Shown: positions 17,401-26,483 of the stretch, piece after piece | Numbering within the stretch: the stretch's first letter is position 1 | How the letters are laid out: each line of letters starts with the position of its first letter | NCBI GenBank assembly: GCA_903933715.1 | Contig: CAIZLD010000067.1 | Coordinates: 1 to 64,000, forward strand | Source of the DNA: an uncultured Spartobacteria bacterium | Lineage (GTDB): Bacteria > Verrucomicrobiota > Verrucomicrobiia > Chthoniobacterales > Chthoniobacteraceae | Length of the DNA: 64,000 nucleotides | Direction: 5' to 3' | Position numbers and translations under genes: made by a program | Notes under the pieces: model-generated | Told to the model about the DNA's origin: nothing | The model's database searches: none | The model's input: the letters and a program-made list of their open reading frames with translations, nothing else

Positions 17401-17567
17401 CGCCCGCGCTTTTTGAAAAGCTGCGGCTCTTGATTACGCAGGAAAATTTCCTCGTCATCACGGGCCGTCTTCAGAACGCCGACAAGGTCATTCACATCCG
17501 CGCTTCCAGCGTGGAGCGTTTGGGCGAGACCTTGCTCCACGGCTCGGGCTCACATGATTTCCACTGA
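14451..17567 (+). CDS. dnaE2: Error-prone DNA polymerase III alpha subunit DnaE2/ImuC
   Basis: 1038 residues from ATG 14451, which overlaps the imuB stop. The open frame extends far upstream through imuB but has no family similarity there. The N-terminal PHP domain begins FVELHARSAFSFLRGAS, with the second metal His replaced by Arg, a degeneration usual in DnaE2. The polymerase catalytic Asps lie in PDIDLDLPSG near 383 and KVDLLGLG near 537. An OB fold covers about 940-1030. DnaE2 is the translesion polymerase of the cassette, recruited through ImuB after LexA derepression. It lacks the long C-terminal tau-binding tail of replicative DnaE. Confidence 0.95.
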   Translation: MISEFVELHARSAFSFLRGASCPEQLARQAAVLGMPALALCDRDGVYGAPRLFATAKEHGLRAIVGAELSMLDGSVLPVLVENRTGYQNLCRLITQAKLRGSKTDAPVMWEDLPEFAEGLVCLTGDEEGALRQSLERGDLDGAETGVRRLRAIFGAGNVYVEIQRHLERGEQWVNSLLVQLAASERLPLLASNGVLYAERGQRATLDVLTCIRNHTHLDVAGELLSRNSERGLKPARHMRRLFADLPEALSNTVYLGDRLQFSMENLGYEFPRYPVPQGETMDSFLRKVTLAGARARYTHLGAPALAQLNRELALIEKLGFAGYFLIVWDIANFCTEHDILMQGRGSAANSAVCYSLGITSCDPISNHLLFERFLSEGRKGWPDIDLDLPSGSRRESVIQELYRRYGRHGAAMTANIITFRGKSALREIGKALNFPPDVLNRFSSLYASGDFPHTLDLQTHLQSAGMPLEHPRAAAFLSLYPQLYGLPRHLGQHSGGMIICQGMLDSMVPLERASMPGRVVAQWDKDDCEDLGIIKVDLLGLGMMSVLQESLELCRSQGRPVEMAAISRDDPAVFELMQRAETIGVFQIESRAQMATLPRMRPKTFYDVVIEVAIIRPGPIQGDLVHPYLNRRAGCEPVDYIHPLLEPVLKRTLGVPLFQEQILKVAMVIADFRGDEAEELRRALGFHRSDERMRKVILKLRAAMERKGIGPEAIEKVIKGVASFALYGFPESHAISFANLVWTSAWLKVHRTAEFFTGLLNNQPMGFYSPATLLRDGKRHGLRFKPVSVLHSQWKCTIEEEGCIRLGFCLVRGLSTGRGKRIAAQRAEQPFVSLHDFRTRTQLAKDELRVLAKIGALNGLAEHRRDALWQVEEAVDPGDLFSWVNRNTKEPASMDQPLAPMSPGERTEADYHGTGLTVGPHPMQLVRADFPHLWRAADLPEARNGDWVAIAGNVICRQRPGTAKGFVFVSVEDETGIANAVIAPALFEKLRLLITQENFLVITGRLQNADKVIHIRASSVERLGETLLHGSGSHDFH

Positions 17568-17658
17568 GTATTTAAAATTCGCTAAGCAGCTCCCGGCGCA
17601 AATTTGTCCGAATTTGCGCTTTTGATTTGCCGGTTTTCGTGAGTTTCTTTCGCTTACG

Positions 17659-18543
17659 ATGAATCCAAGTCTGATACGCGCCCTCAAATTGCTCGGGGCG
17701 ATGCTGCTGGGGCTGGCCATTCCGGGGGCGCACGAGTTCCGGTTCTTGATCCCGTATGCGATTACGGCCACCCTGGGATTTGCTTTTCTCGATATTCGCC
17801 CGGTGGGCTTTCGCCGGGAACACTTTTTTGTGCTTCTCCTCAATTGGGCAATCGGTCTCGTGGCCTGGGCTGTTTTGATCCCTTTCAACCGGGAACTTGC
17901 GTTTGTCGCGCTCCTGATTGGCCTCACGCCGACGGCCACGGCTTCACCGGTCGTCATGGGAATGTTGGGAGGGAGCGTTGAGTTTGTAGCCGGGTCGGTG
18001 CTGCTGACCAATGTCGTTGCCGGGCTTTTGTTTCCCGTGGTTCTTCCGTTTCTGCTCGGGGCCGATTTATCGATTTCGACGGCTCCGTTTCTCAAAGAAA
18101 CCGCCTGCATTATTTTGGGGCCGTTGCTGGCTGCGCAAGCCGTTCGGATGACGGCTCCGGTCGTAACAAAACGCCTGCTGCAATACAGGCACCTGTCGTT
18201 TTATATCTGGTTGGGCATCCTGTTTTTGGTCACTTCCAATGCGGGCTATTTCCTGCGCAGCCAATGGGGCCACGGGGGCAGCCTCCTGCAACTCACGCAA
18301 ATTGGAGCGGTGGCGGTGGTGCTTTGCGCCTTGAATTTTGGTCTGGGGTGGAAAGTGGGCGGGGCCGGAGTTCCGCGCGAAACCAGCCAAAGCCTGGGGC
18401 AGAAAAATACGATTCTGACGATTTGGATCGCGCTGACGTATGTGAACCCGCTCGTGGCTCTCGGGCCGACGGTTTATATCCTTTGCCATAACAGCTACAA
18501 CGCATGGCAACTGGCTCGCCACCGGTCCGAAGCCCCCGGCTAG
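17659..18543 (+). CDS. Sodium/bile-acid symporter superfamily transporter
   Basis: 294 residues, nine to ten membrane helices, consistent with the SBF/BASS fold. Visible features are the GLTPTATASPVVMGMLGGSVEF crossing region in the first repeat and the late NTILTIWIALTYVNPLVALGPTVYILCHN segment in the second. BASS members co-transport organic anions with sodium. The substrate here is unknown. It follows dnaE2 after 91 bases with no obvious terminator, but is unlikely to be functionally linked to the mutagenesis genes. It is convergent with the helicase gene, 17 bases apart. Confidence 0.75.
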   Translation: MNPSLIRALKLLGAMLLGLAIPGAHEFRFLIPYAITATLGFAFLDIRPVGFRREHFFVLLLNWAIGLVAWAVLIPFNRELAFVALLIGLTPTATASPVVMGMLGGSVEFVAGSVLLTNVVAGLLFPVVLPFLLGADLSISTAPFLKETACIILGPLLAAQAVRMTAPVVTKRLLQYRHLSFYIWLGILFLVTSNAGYFLRSQWGHGGSLLQLTQIGAVAVVLCALNFGLGWKVGGAGVPRETSQSLGQKNTILTIWIALTYVNPLVALGPTVYILCHNSYNAWQLARHRSEAPG

Positions 18544-18560
18544 TTCCAATCCACTTCAGG

Positions 18561-20579
18561 TTACATCACCTGCCATTCTTCCAGGCGTTCCTTGGGGATT
18601 TCCGTCAAAAACCGGGAGGGGCGCTGGATCATTTCCCCGTATCCGGCATTGAGCCGCAACAGCGGGTAGGTCAAGTAAAGCTCGTCCTCGGCACGGGTCA
18701 CGGCGACGTAGAAAAGACGCCGCTCTTCCTCGATGGCATCCTCGTCCTCCAGCGAACGGGTCGTGGGGAACATCCCGTCGGTCATCCAGATGACGAACAC
18801 CACGCGCCATTCCAGACCCTTGGCTTGGTGGACGCTCGAAAGCGTCACCACTTCCTGATCCCGATCAGGCTCCGACTCCTCGGAATCGAGCCCCGTCATG
18901 AGCGCGAGCTGATCGAGGAACTCGGCCGGTTCCCGGTATTGCCGGGCGTAGTTGGCCAAGGTGTTCAGGTCTTCGCGCCGCGCTTCGTAGTTGGGGAACT
19001 TGGCTTTAAGATAATCGTCATAAACCGCCTCGATCACCGCTGCAATCATCTCCGCGGGCGGCAGCGGCGCGCCTCCGGGGGCGATCTCCTCCAGCGTATG
19101 CGCGAGTTGTTTCCATTCCTTTTGCGCTTTGGCGGGGATTTTGAGCGGTTTTTCGGGCAGGAGCAGCGCGGCAAACGAGTCGGGGGAATGAGAGCCGCCA
19201 AGCGCCTTCTCCACCGCCATCCAGAGTTGAGCTGCGGAGCGTTCTCCCACGCCGTCCAGCAGGCGGACCATCCGTTTGAAAGCGACTTCGTCATGCGGGT
19301 TCACCACGAATTTCAAAAACGCCGCGACATCCTTTACGTGAGCCTGCTCAAAAAAGCGCAGCCCGCTGGTGATGGAAAAGGGAATGCCTGCGCGCGTGAG
19401 TTCCATCTGCAACTCCATCGAGTGATAATGCGCCCGGTAAAGGACGGCCATTTGGTCGAGGCCGACCCCGTTTTCATGGAGTTCGGCGATGCGCTGCGCG
19501 ATAAACCGGGCCTGGTCGTTGGAGTTTTCCAATGCGACGAGCGCCGGTTTGACCCCGGAAGAGCCGCGTGCCGGTTGGAGGTGTTTTTCAAACTGCCGGG
19601 CATTGGCGGCGATCGCGGCGTTCGCCACTTCCAATACTTCCGGGATGCTCCGGTAATTGGTCTCGATTTTGTAGACCACCGCGCCGGGGTAGCGCGTTGG
19701 AAATTGCAGGATGTTTTGGAAATTCGCACCGCGCCAGGAGTAGATCGATTGCGCGTCGTCGCCCACCACCATCACGTTTTTGTGATCGCGGGCCAACACG
19801 TCAATGAACTCGGCCTGGAGGCGGTTGGTGTCCTGGTATTCATCGACCAGGATGAACTGGAACTGCGAACGAAAAAACTTGGCGATTTCCTCGTCGCGTT
19901 CCAAAAGCCGCAACGGCTGGACGAGAAGATCGTCGAAATCGAGAGCGTTGGCTGACTTTTTCCGCTGGGCATACTCGCGTTCGACCGCCTCGATCTGTTC
20001 CTGGTATTCAATAAAGTGCGGGTATTTCTGCGCGAGCACCTCATCCAGCAGCAGCCCCGTGTTGATCGAAAAACTCAAAATGTCCGCGACGACCTCCGCT
20101 TTTGGAAAACGCTTTTCCTTTGGAATCTTCTTCGATGTTTTAGCGTCGATCCCCATCGAAGCAAGCACCGCCGTGAGCATATCGGCCTGGTCCTCGCGAT
20201 CCATGATGGAGAAACCGCTGCGGTATCCGGCGTCCTCGGCGTGGCGGCGCAGGATGCGGTTGCCGATGGAATGGAAGGTGCCGCTCCAAAGCCCGGCAGT
20301 GCGGTCGGGCAGCAAGGTTTCCACGCGCTCCAACATCTCCCGGGCGGCTTTGTTGGTGAAGGTCAGCAACAAAATGTTGGATGGGGAGATGCCGTTTTCC
20401 AGCAGGTAGGCGACCCGGTAGGTGAGGGTGCGCGTCTTGCCGCTCCCCGCGCCCGCGATCACCAGGGCCGGCCCGGGCGGCGCTTGGACTGCGGCTAGCT
20501 GCTGCGGGTTGAGCTCCGCAGCGTAATCGATGCGGACCTCGGCTTGCGGCTTGCGGTGGAGAGCGTATTGGCGGGCCAT
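18561..20579 (-). CDS. UvrD/PcrA-type DNA helicase
   Basis: Superfamily 1A 3'-5' helicase, 672 residues from ATG 20579. An upstream in-frame ATG at 20705 would add a Cys-containing hydrophobic stretch unlike the family. The Q-motif and Walker A read LNPQQLAAV and GAGSGKT. Motif II is VDEYQDTN, motif III GDDAQSIYSWRGA, motif IV region YRSIPEVLEVAN, motif V SSVHQAKGLEW and motif VI FYVAVTRAEDELYL. Length is like E. coli Rep (673). Roles are nucleotide excision repair, replication restart or removal of RecA. Which of UvrD, PcrA or Rep it matches best needs a tree. Confidence 0.93.
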   Translation of the reverse strand: MARQYALHRKPQAEVRIDYAAELNPQQLAAVQAPPGPALVIAGAGSGKTRTLTYRVAYLLENGISPSNILLLTFTNKAAREMLERVETLLPDRTAGLWSGTFHSIGNRILRRHAEDAGYRSGFSIMDREDQADMLTAVLASMGIDAKTSKKIPKEKRFPKAEVVADILSFSINTGLLLDEVLAQKYPHFIEYQEQIEAVEREYAQRKKSANALDFDDLLVQPLRLLERDEEIAKFFRSQFQFILVDEYQDTNRLQAEFIDVLARDHKNVMVVGDDAQSIYSWRGANFQNILQFPTRYPGAVVYKIETNYRSIPEVLEVANAAIAANARQFEKHLQPARGSSGVKPALVALENSNDQARFIAQRIAELHENGVGLDQMAVLYRAHYHSMELQMELTRAGIPFSITSGLRFFEQAHVKDVAAFLKFVVNPHDEVAFKRMVRLLDGVGERSAAQLWMAVEKALGGSHSPDSFAALLLPEKPLKIPAKAQKEWKQLAHTLEEIAPGGAPLPPAEMIAAVIEAVYDDYLKAKFPNYEARREDLNTLANYARQYREPAEFLDQLALMTGLDSEESEPDRDQEVVTLSSVHQAKGLEWRVVFVIWMTDGMFPTTRSLEDEDAIEEERRLFYVAVTRAEDELYLTYPLLRLNAGYGEMIQRPSRFLTEIPKERLEEWQVM

Positions 20580-20723
20580 GGCGGTCCATTGATCACAGCG
20601 GGAAAACGCCGCGACGCCAAGAGCAAAGAGCACGAAAAAGCGCAGCCCGCCATCCATGCAGACTGCGCTTGTGCCTCGCGCCCCGCGGGTTTGCCGCGGC
20701 GGCAAGACAAAGTAACGATTTGA

Positions 20724-21428
20724 TTAGAAACCGGGCGTATTCTGCTTCTTCTGCTGCTGCTGGGATTGCGGCTGCTGATGCTGCATTTGCTGATGCTGTT
20801 GCATCTGTTGTTGCGATTGGAGCTGCTGATGCTGTTGGGGTTGTTGCTGCATTTGTTGATGCTTTTCAGCGACGGCTTCGGGCTTGCCGGTTTGAGCCAT
20901 AGCCTTGTGCCCCTTGAGTGCGGGAATCATTTTTTGCGCCCACGCTTTGATATCCGGGTCTTGGGTGCGGGACGCCTCTTTTTCGAATAGGCTCACGGCT
21001 TTTTCGTGTCCCTTCACGTTGAGCGAGAGAAACTCTTTGTTGAACTTGTCGCCCTGCTCCTTTTCCAGCGAGCGGATCGAGCGCCGCTCCCATAGGCTCG
21101 GTTCGGACGGGAGCGTTACGCCTTTGCTGGCGGCAAGGCGTTCCAGGTTCCGGTTGGCTTCCTCATGATCTTTCACGAGATTGGTCCCCATTTTTTTGAT
21201 ATTCGGATCGCTTGAACGCTGTTCTGCCATTTTACCGAGTTGGATTTCGGTCAAATTGAGAGTGGCCGCTTTTTTTAAAAAAGAGTGATCGTGCCGGTCC
21301 AGCTTGCCTTGTTCCTTCATGGATGTGGCGGGTGAAGCGGAAGGTTTGGAGGCCGCCTGGGTCGCCCCGACCAAGCTGAGCGTGACGAGTGCGGTTGCGC
21401 AAAGAGTTTTCAGATAAATAGGTTTCAT
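20724..21428 (-). CDS. Secreted DUF4142 protein with Gln/His-rich tail
   Basis: 234 residues from ATG 21428, which opens directly into a signal peptide (MKPIYLKTLCATALVTLSLVG, cleavage near ATQAA). The DUF4142 helical bundle spans about 40-180 (HDHSFLKKAATLNLTEIQLGKMAE, NLVKDHEEANRNLERLAASKG, SLNVKGHEKAVSLFEKEA). The last 50 residues are a low-complexity Gln, His, Met and Pro tail with repeated QQMQQHQQ-type blocks. A tail of that kind could bind metal, but that is inference. The continued open frame to 22982 runs antisense through cstA and is not believed. It is a paralogue of the gene at 9.7 kb. Confidence 0.82.
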   Translation of the reverse strand: MKPIYLKTLCATALVTLSLVGATQAASKPSASPATSMKEQGKLDRHDHSFLKKAATLNLTEIQLGKMAEQRSSDPNIKKMGTNLVKDHEEANRNLERLAASKGVTLPSEPSLWERRSIRSLEKEQGDKFNKEFLSLNVKGHEKAVSLFEKEASRTQDPDIKAWAQKMIPALKGHKAMAQTGKPEAVAEKHQQMQQQPQQHQQLQSQQQMQQHQQMQHQQPQSQQQQKKQNTPGF

Positions 21429-21572
21429 GATAAGTGGGTTTGTTCTGTCTCGGAATCGGCCGGTCCAGCCTGGGCCCGCCATGTGCAACAGGAATCGCGG
21501 CAACCCGGCGGCGCGGTCTTGCCCTGGATAAAACGCTGGGAATTGTGCCCGGAGGTGAATAGGAATTATCAG

Positions 21573-23639
21573 ATGAAGAAACTGCTCAGCCTGCTGCTTT
21601 GGGCGCTCGTGGGATTGACGGGGGCCGCCGCTATTGGGGTTCTGGCCTGTTACCGGGGAGAAACAATTAACGCGCTTTGGCTCGTGACTGCGGCGTTCTG
21701 CACGGCAGCGATTTCCTACCGTTTTTACGGCAAATGGCTGGAGACAAAAATCTTCATGATCAACGCCCGGAGGGTCACTCCGGCGGTGCGTCATCAGGAT
21801 GGAAAAGATTACGTGCCGACCCATCGATGGATGGTCTTTGGGCATCACTTTGCCGCCATTGCCGGGCCGGGACCGCTGGTGGGACCGGTGCTCGCGGCAC
21901 AGTTTGGCTATCTTCCGGGAACGCTCTGGTTGCTGGTTGGCGGTGCGTTGGGGGGAGCGGTGCATGATTCGCTGATCCTCTTCTCGTCGGTGCGCCGGGG
22001 CGGCAAATCGCTCGGGGAAATGGTAAAGGAGGAGGTCGGAACCGGGGTCGGTTTGATTGCCATGGGGAGTATTCTCGCCATCCTGGTGATCCTCCTGGCG
22101 GTTTTGGCGCTGGTCGTCGTGCAAGCGCTGGCGCAAAGCCCCTGGGGGCTTTTTACGATCGCGATGACCATCCCGCTGGCGCTGATCATGGGGTTGGCGC
22201 ATCGCTTCCTGGGCGTGGGGGTCGGCGGCGTGACACTCTTTGGCGTGGCCGGGTTGCTCGCCTCGGTTTGGGCGGGCCAATACTTGCACATTTATCCGGT
22301 TGTGGAGTCCTGGTTTGTGCATGACAAAACCTGGATTGCCCTGGCAGTCATCGGGTATGGATTTGTCGCCTCGGCATTGCCGATGTGGCTTTTGCTGACG
22401 CCGCGCGATTATCTTTCCACGTTTCTCAAGCTCGGTGCCGTGGGGGCGCTCGCGGCAGCCATCGTGATCATTCAGCCGACCCTCCATATGCCGGCGATCA
22501 CGCGGTTCATTGACGGCTCCGGGCTCGTTTTTGCCGGCCCCGTTTTCCCTTTTGTTTGCATTACTATCGCTTGCGGCGCGATTTCGGGATTTCACGCGCT
22601 CATCTCTTCGGGAACCACGCCCAAGATCATTGATAACGAAAGATATATTCGTCCGGTCGCTTTCGGAGGGATGGTCACCGAAATGGTGGTGGCCGTGATG
22701 GCTGTCATCGCCGCCTGCGCAATGCAACCGGGAGAATATTTTGCGATCAACACCCCGATCGTTCATCCGCTCAACCTTACCGAGCAGGCCGCCGTCATTG
22801 CCAGGGTGACCTCGGCGGCCCAGTTCCCGATCACGCAGGAAAGCATGGAGCAGCTTGCGGCGACCCTGGGGGAAAAGACGATGTTCGGCCGGGCGGGCGG
22901 CGCGCCGACGTTTGCCGTCGGAATGGCGAGCATTCTTTCCAAAGCCTTCACCACCTCCAAGGCGCAGGCGTTGTGGTATCACTTCGCCATTATGTTCGAG
23001 GCGCTCTTCATTTTGACCACCATCGATGCCGGGACGCGGGTGGGGCGCTTTATGCTCCAGGAGTTGCTCGGGCTGGCGTGGAAACCGCTTGGCGTCACTA
23101 CCTCCTGGGTTTCCAACACCTTCTCAAGCGGTTTGTTCGTGGCCGCCTGGGGCTGGTTCTTATACAACGGCGTCATCGATCCCAATGGGGGGATCAATTC
23201 GCTATGGCCGATCTTCGGCATTGCCAACCAGCTCCTTGCCGTCATTGCGTTGTGTTTGGGAACCACGGTGCTGCTCAAGATGGGTCACCGGCGCGTGCTC
23301 ATCCCGGTGACGCTCGCGCCGCTCTTTTTCCTGACGGCAGTGACATTCGCGGCCGGCTGGATGAAAATCGCCTCTCCCAATGTGCGCATCGGTTTCCTGG
23401 CCGCCGCCGCCGATCTTCAGGCGAAAGCCACTGCGGGAGCCCTTTCGCCCGAGAAATTGCAGCAACTCCCGGCGCTTCTTTTCAACAGCCGTCTTGATGC
23501 GATTGTGACGGGTGTTTTCCTCGTTCTTGTGGCGGTGATTTTGCTCGGTTCCCTGCGTGTCTGGTGGCAACTGCTGCGGGGCAGCCGGGCGATGGCGCTC
23601 AAGGAAGAACCGGCGGTGATGGCGCCGCTGACGGAATAA
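21573..23639 (+). CDS. cstA: Carbon starvation protein CstA
   Basis: 688 residues, standard length, with roughly 16-18 membrane helices. ATG 21573 has AGGA 8 bases upstream; an earlier in-frame ATG (21483) would add a polar leader. Family motifs include YRFYGKWLETKIF, GKDYVPTHRWMVFGHHFAAIAGPGPLVGPVLAAQFGY and HALISSGTTPKIIDNE. CstA is a peptide and pyruvate uptake system induced on carbon limitation in enterobacteria. No partner small DUF466 protein is encoded next to it. It is divergent from the DUF4142 gene and ends 2 bases from the convergent rodA. Confidence 0.95.
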   Translation: MKKLLSLLLWALVGLTGAAAIGVLACYRGETINALWLVTAAFCTAAISYRFYGKWLETKIFMINARRVTPAVRHQDGKDYVPTHRWMVFGHHFAAIAGPGPLVGPVLAAQFGYLPGTLWLLVGGALGGAVHDSLILFSSVRRGGKSLGEMVKEEVGTGVGLIAMGSILAILVILLAVLALVVVQALAQSPWGLFTIAMTIPLALIMGLAHRFLGVGVGGVTLFGVAGLLASVWAGQYLHIYPVVESWFVHDKTWIALAVIGYGFVASALPMWLLLTPRDYLSTFLKLGAVGALAAAIVIIQPTLHMPAITRFIDGSGLVFAGPVFPFVCITIACGAISGFHALISSGTTPKIIDNERYIRPVAFGGMVTEMVVAVMAVIAACAMQPGEYFAINTPIVHPLNLTEQAAVIARVTSAAQFPITQESMEQLAATLGEKTMFGRAGGAPTFAVGMASILSKAFTTSKAQALWYHFAIMFEALFILTTIDAGTRVGRFMLQELLGLAWKPLGVTTSWVSNTFSSGLFVAAWGWFLYNGVIDPNGGINSLWPIFGIANQLLAVIALCLGTTVLLKMGHRRVLIPVTLAPLFFLTAVTFAAGWMKIASPNVRIGFLAAAADLQAKATAGALSPEKLQQLPALLFNSRLDAIVTGVFLVLVAVILLGSLRVWWQLLRGSRAMALKEEPAVMAPLTE

Positions 23640-23641
23640 AA

Positions 23642-24763
23642 TTACGGCACTTCCGGCAATTCGCGGCGGTGAATCCAGACACTGTTCACCAACCCGAGGC
23701 TGAACATAATGACGGCGACAAACGAGCCGCTATAGCTGACGAGAGGCAATGGGACGCCGGTTACGGGCATCATCGATACGCACATGCCGATATTCTGAAA
23801 CGTATGCGTGAAAATGAGGGCCGTGGTGCCGACGGTGAGGATGAGCCCGCATTCGTCCGCGGAGGTGAATGCCACCGAAAAACAACCGCCCAAAAGAATG
23901 CCAAAAGCGATGATCAGCGCCGTGCCGCCCAGGAATCCCCACTGTTCGCCAATGGCGGCAAAAATGTAGTCATTCGGGACGGTCGTCTGCGGGACATAGC
24001 CCAGTTCCACCTGCGTATTGGGAGCCTTGAATCCTTTGCCCGACCAGCCGCCCGAGCCAATGGCGATCATGGTCTGGTTGACGGCCCAGGCCGCGCCTTT
24101 GGCGTCGATCTCGGGATCGATGAATGCGATGATGCGCGATTGCTGGTAAGGTTTGAGCTTAAAGTAATAGGCGATCGGAAGGCAGCAGACGATGAGCAGC
24201 GTGAGGACAATGAGATAACGCTTGGGAATGCGGGCGATGAATAGCATCGAGAACAGGACCGGCCCCCAGACAATCGTCGAACCCAAGTCGGGCTGCATCA
24301 GGATCAGCAAGGCGGGGGCTCCGGCGATCATGCCGCAAGCGGCGAGCTTGAGCATCGGGTGCAGGGTTCGGAACTGGCTCAGGAACAAGGCGATCACGAG
24401 AATGCCGGAGATGACCGCGAGTTGGGCGGGCTGGAACTGAATCGGCCCGAGATGAAGCCAACTGCGTGCGCCGTCGAGTTTTTTCCCGATCGCGAGCGTC
24501 AACACCAGGAAAACGAGCGAGGAGAGATAAAGCGGCAGCGCGCCCCAGCGAATCCAGCGGTAATCGGTCAGGCTGACGATCATGAACAGGATCGAACTGA
24601 TCCCGATCCAGATCATCTGTTTGCGCCACATATCGTGGTAGGCCGCCGCTTCCCGCATATAGGTGCAGCTATAGATGGCGATGACGCCGAAAGTCGCCAA
24701 CGCCAGCATGGTCGCCAGGATGACCCAGTTCATGCCAAGTAGTTTGCGGAGCAGGGGAGTCAT
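23642..24763 (-). CDS. rodA: Rod-shape-determining glycosyltransferase RodA
   Basis: SEDS-family peptidoglycan glycosyltransferase, 373 residues with about ten membrane helices. The hallmark segments are GAPALLILMQPDLGSTIVWGPVLFS and QSRIIAFIDPEIDAKGAAWAVNQTMIAIGSGGWSGKGF, then VPNDYIFAAIGEQWGFLGG and GVPLPLVSYSGSF. RodA elongates side-wall glycan with a class B penicillin-binding protein, so the cell is probably rod-shaped at some stage. No mreBCD or mrdA gene is adjacent. The gene lies 30 bases downstream of the oppF-like gene on the same strand. Confidence 0.94.
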   Translation of the reverse strand: MTPLLRKLLGMNWVILATMLALATFGVIAIYSCTYMREAAAYHDMWRKQMIWIGISSILFMIVSLTDYRWIRWGALPLYLSSLVFLVLTLAIGKKLDGARSWLHLGPIQFQPAQLAVISGILVIALFLSQFRTLHPMLKLAACGMIAGAPALLILMQPDLGSTIVWGPVLFSMLFIARIPKRYLIVLTLLIVCCLPIAYYFKLKPYQQSRIIAFIDPEIDAKGAAWAVNQTMIAIGSGGWSGKGFKAPNTQVELGYVPQTTVPNDYIFAAIGEQWGFLGGTALIIAFGILLGGCFSVAFTSADECGLILTVGTTALIFTHTFQNIGMCVSMMPVTGVPLPLVSYSGSFVAVIMFSLGLVNSVWIHRRELPEVP

Positions 24764-24793
24764 CGGGATTGCGGAAGAAAGGAGTTCATGACG

Positions 24794-25582
24794 TTACGCC
24801 AGCTTGGGAACGGCGCTAAGCAGCTTTTTGGTGTATTCGTGTTGCGGATCGGCGTAGATGGCTTCGGCGGAAGCGGATTCGACGATTTTCCCCCGATACA
24901 TCACCAGAACGTGATTGCTGATGTGTTGAACCACGGCGAGGTCGTGGGCGATGAAGAGGTAGGTCAGCTTGAGTTCTTCCTGGAGATCCTGGAGCAGGTT
25001 GACGATCTGCGCCTGCACGCTGACGTCGAGGGCGCTGACCGGTTCGTCGCATACGATGAAACGCGGTTTGACCGCCAACGCCCGGGCAATCCCGATCCGT
25101 TGCCGCTGGCCGCCGCTGAACTCGTGCGGGTAACGGGTCATCATCTCCGGCTTGAGTCCCACTTGTTTGAGCAATTGCGCCACCCGGTCCCGACGGTCGG
25201 AGCGGGTCATTGCCGGAAAATGGATTTCCAGCGGTTCGGCAATAATCGACTGGATCGAGAGGCGCGGATTGAGGGAGCCAAACGGGTCCTGGAAGATCAT
25301 CTGCATTTCCCGGCGCAAAGGCCGGAATTGCCGTTCGGTTAAGGGAAGAATATCGCGGCCATCAAATCGGATCTCTCCTCCGGTGGCCGGGGTCAGTTTC
25401 AGAAGAGTTCGCCCGATGGTCGTTTTGCCCGAACCGCTTTCCCCGACAAGCCCCACGGTTGTGCCCTCTTCAACGGCAAAGCTGACGTCATCCACGGCTT
25501 TAATATCGCCGGTGTGCTGGCGCAAAAGCCCGCTGGTGACGGGGAACCAGGTTCGCAGGTTTTGGACTTCGAGCAGCGACAT
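24794..25582 (-). CDS. Dipeptide/oligopeptide ABC transporter ATPase, OppF type
   Basis: 262 residues with Walker [10 protein letters not shown] near 49-57, signature [15 protein letters not shown] and Walker [13 protein letters not shown]. The sequence [25 protein letters not shown] is typical of OppF and DppF. It is shorter than most OppF proteins and lacks the C-terminal oligo-HPY domain. No cognate permease, binding protein or OppD lies nearby, so it is an orphan ATPase here and its partners must be elsewhere. It sits 4 bases after the thiG stop on the same strand, suggesting co-transcription without functional relation. Confidence 0.88.
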   Translation of the reverse strand: MSLLEVQNLRTWFPVTSGLLRQHTGDIKAVDDVSFAVEEGTTVGLVGESGSGKTTIGRTLLKLTPATGGEIRFDGRDILPLTERQFRPLRREMQMIFQDPFGSLNPRLSIQSIIAEPLEIHFPAMTRSDRRDRVAQLLKQVGLKPEMMTRYPHEFSGGQRQRIGIARALAVKPRFIVCDEPVSALDVSVQAQIVNLLQDLQEELKLTYLFIAHDLAVVQHISNHVLVMYRGKIVESASAEAIYADPQHEYTKKLLSAVPKLA

Positions 25583-25586
25583 CGTT

Positions 25587-26387
25587 TTAGTTTGCCGAGC
25601 TGAGGAAGGCTGTCAATGGGCTGGTGGCGGATGCGAACGATTGGCGTCCGGCCAGCCCGGTTTCAAAGGCTTCCCGCCCTGCCTCGACCGCCTTGCGGAA
25701 GGCGCGCGCCATGCGGCTCGGGTCCGGGGCGATGGCGATCGCGGTGTTCACGAGAACGGCGTCCGCCCCCATCTCCAAAGCTTCGGCTGCCTGGCTGGGG
25801 GCTCCCAAACCGGCATCGACGATCACGGGGACGGTGGCTTGCTCGATGATGATCTCGATCTGCGCCCGCGTTTCGATTCCCCGGTTGCTGCCGATCGGCG
25901 AGCCCAGCGGCATCACCGTGGCGGTTCCGGCTTCTTCAAGCCGCTTTGCCAGGATCGGATCGGCGTTGATGTAGGGAAACACGGTGAACCCTTCCTTTAC
26001 GAGGATCTCGGCGGCTTTGAGGGTCTCAATCGGGTCCGGGAGGAGATAGCGCGGGTCGGGGTGAATCTCCAGTTTGATCCAGGTCGGCAAACCGGCAGCC
26101 GCCGCCAGCCTTGCCAGCCGGACGGCTTCCTCCGCGTTCATTGCGCCGCTGGTATTGGGCAGAATGAGATAACGCTTCGGATCAATGAAATCGAGAATGT
26201 TGGCGTAGGGATCGGCCTGGCCGGTGAGGTCGGCCCGGCGCAGGGCCACGGTGACGATTTCCGTGCCGCTGGCGTCAAGGGCGGCAGCCATCGCGGGGTT
26301 GGAGGAAAATTTGCCCGTGCCGAGCAGCAGCCGCGATTGGAATTCGCGTCCGGCAATGACGAGCTTTTGGGTGAGGTCCGTAATCAT
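25587..26387 (-). CDS. thiG: Thiazole synthase ThiG
   Basis: 266 residues from ATG 26387 ([27 protein letters not shown]). The longer open frame adds a basic leader unlike the family. ThiG forms the thiazole phosphate ring of thiamin from deoxyxylulose phosphate, ThiS thiocarboxylate and dehydroglycine. The Schiff-base lysine is in the TWIKLE motif, and later signatures [39 protein letters not shown]-like are intact (here [18 protein letters not shown]). No thiS, thiF, thiH or thiO is adjacent, which is unusual for a gene that is generally clustered. Confidence 0.95.
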   Translation of the reverse strand: MITDLTQKLVIAGREFQSRLLLGTGKFSSNPAMAAALDASGTEIVTVALRRADLTGQADPYANILDFIDPKRYLILPNTSGAMNAEEAVRLARLAAAAGLPTWIKLEIHPDPRYLLPDPIETLKAAEILVKEGFTVFPYINADPILAKRLEEAGTATVMPLGSPIGSNRGIETRAQIEIIIEQATVPVIVDAGLGAPSQAAEALEMGADAVLVNTAIAIAPDPSRMARAFRKAVEAGREAFETGLAGRQSFASATSPLTAFLSSAN

Positions 26388-26483
26388 GAAAGTCGGATAG
26401 GCTAACCGAAAGAGGGTTCGGATTCCATTCAATATGCGATGTTTCTGCCTTGCGCGGTTTGCCGGGGCTCTTAATTTAATATT

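Noticed and set aside
18504-19955. 483-residue plus-strand open frame
   Set aside because: Antisense to the UvrD/PcrA helicase gene, which has all helicase motifs.
20683-20699. CCGCGG-N5-CCGCGG hairpin as terminator between the DUF4142 gene and the helicase gene
   Set aside because: The stem is GC-rich but no T-run follows on the minus strand.
21429-22982. Upstream extension of the DUF4142 frame on the minus strand to give a 752-residue protein
   Set aside because: It runs antisense through cstA, is rich in Arg, His, Gln and Pro, and lies before an obvious signal-peptide start at 21428.
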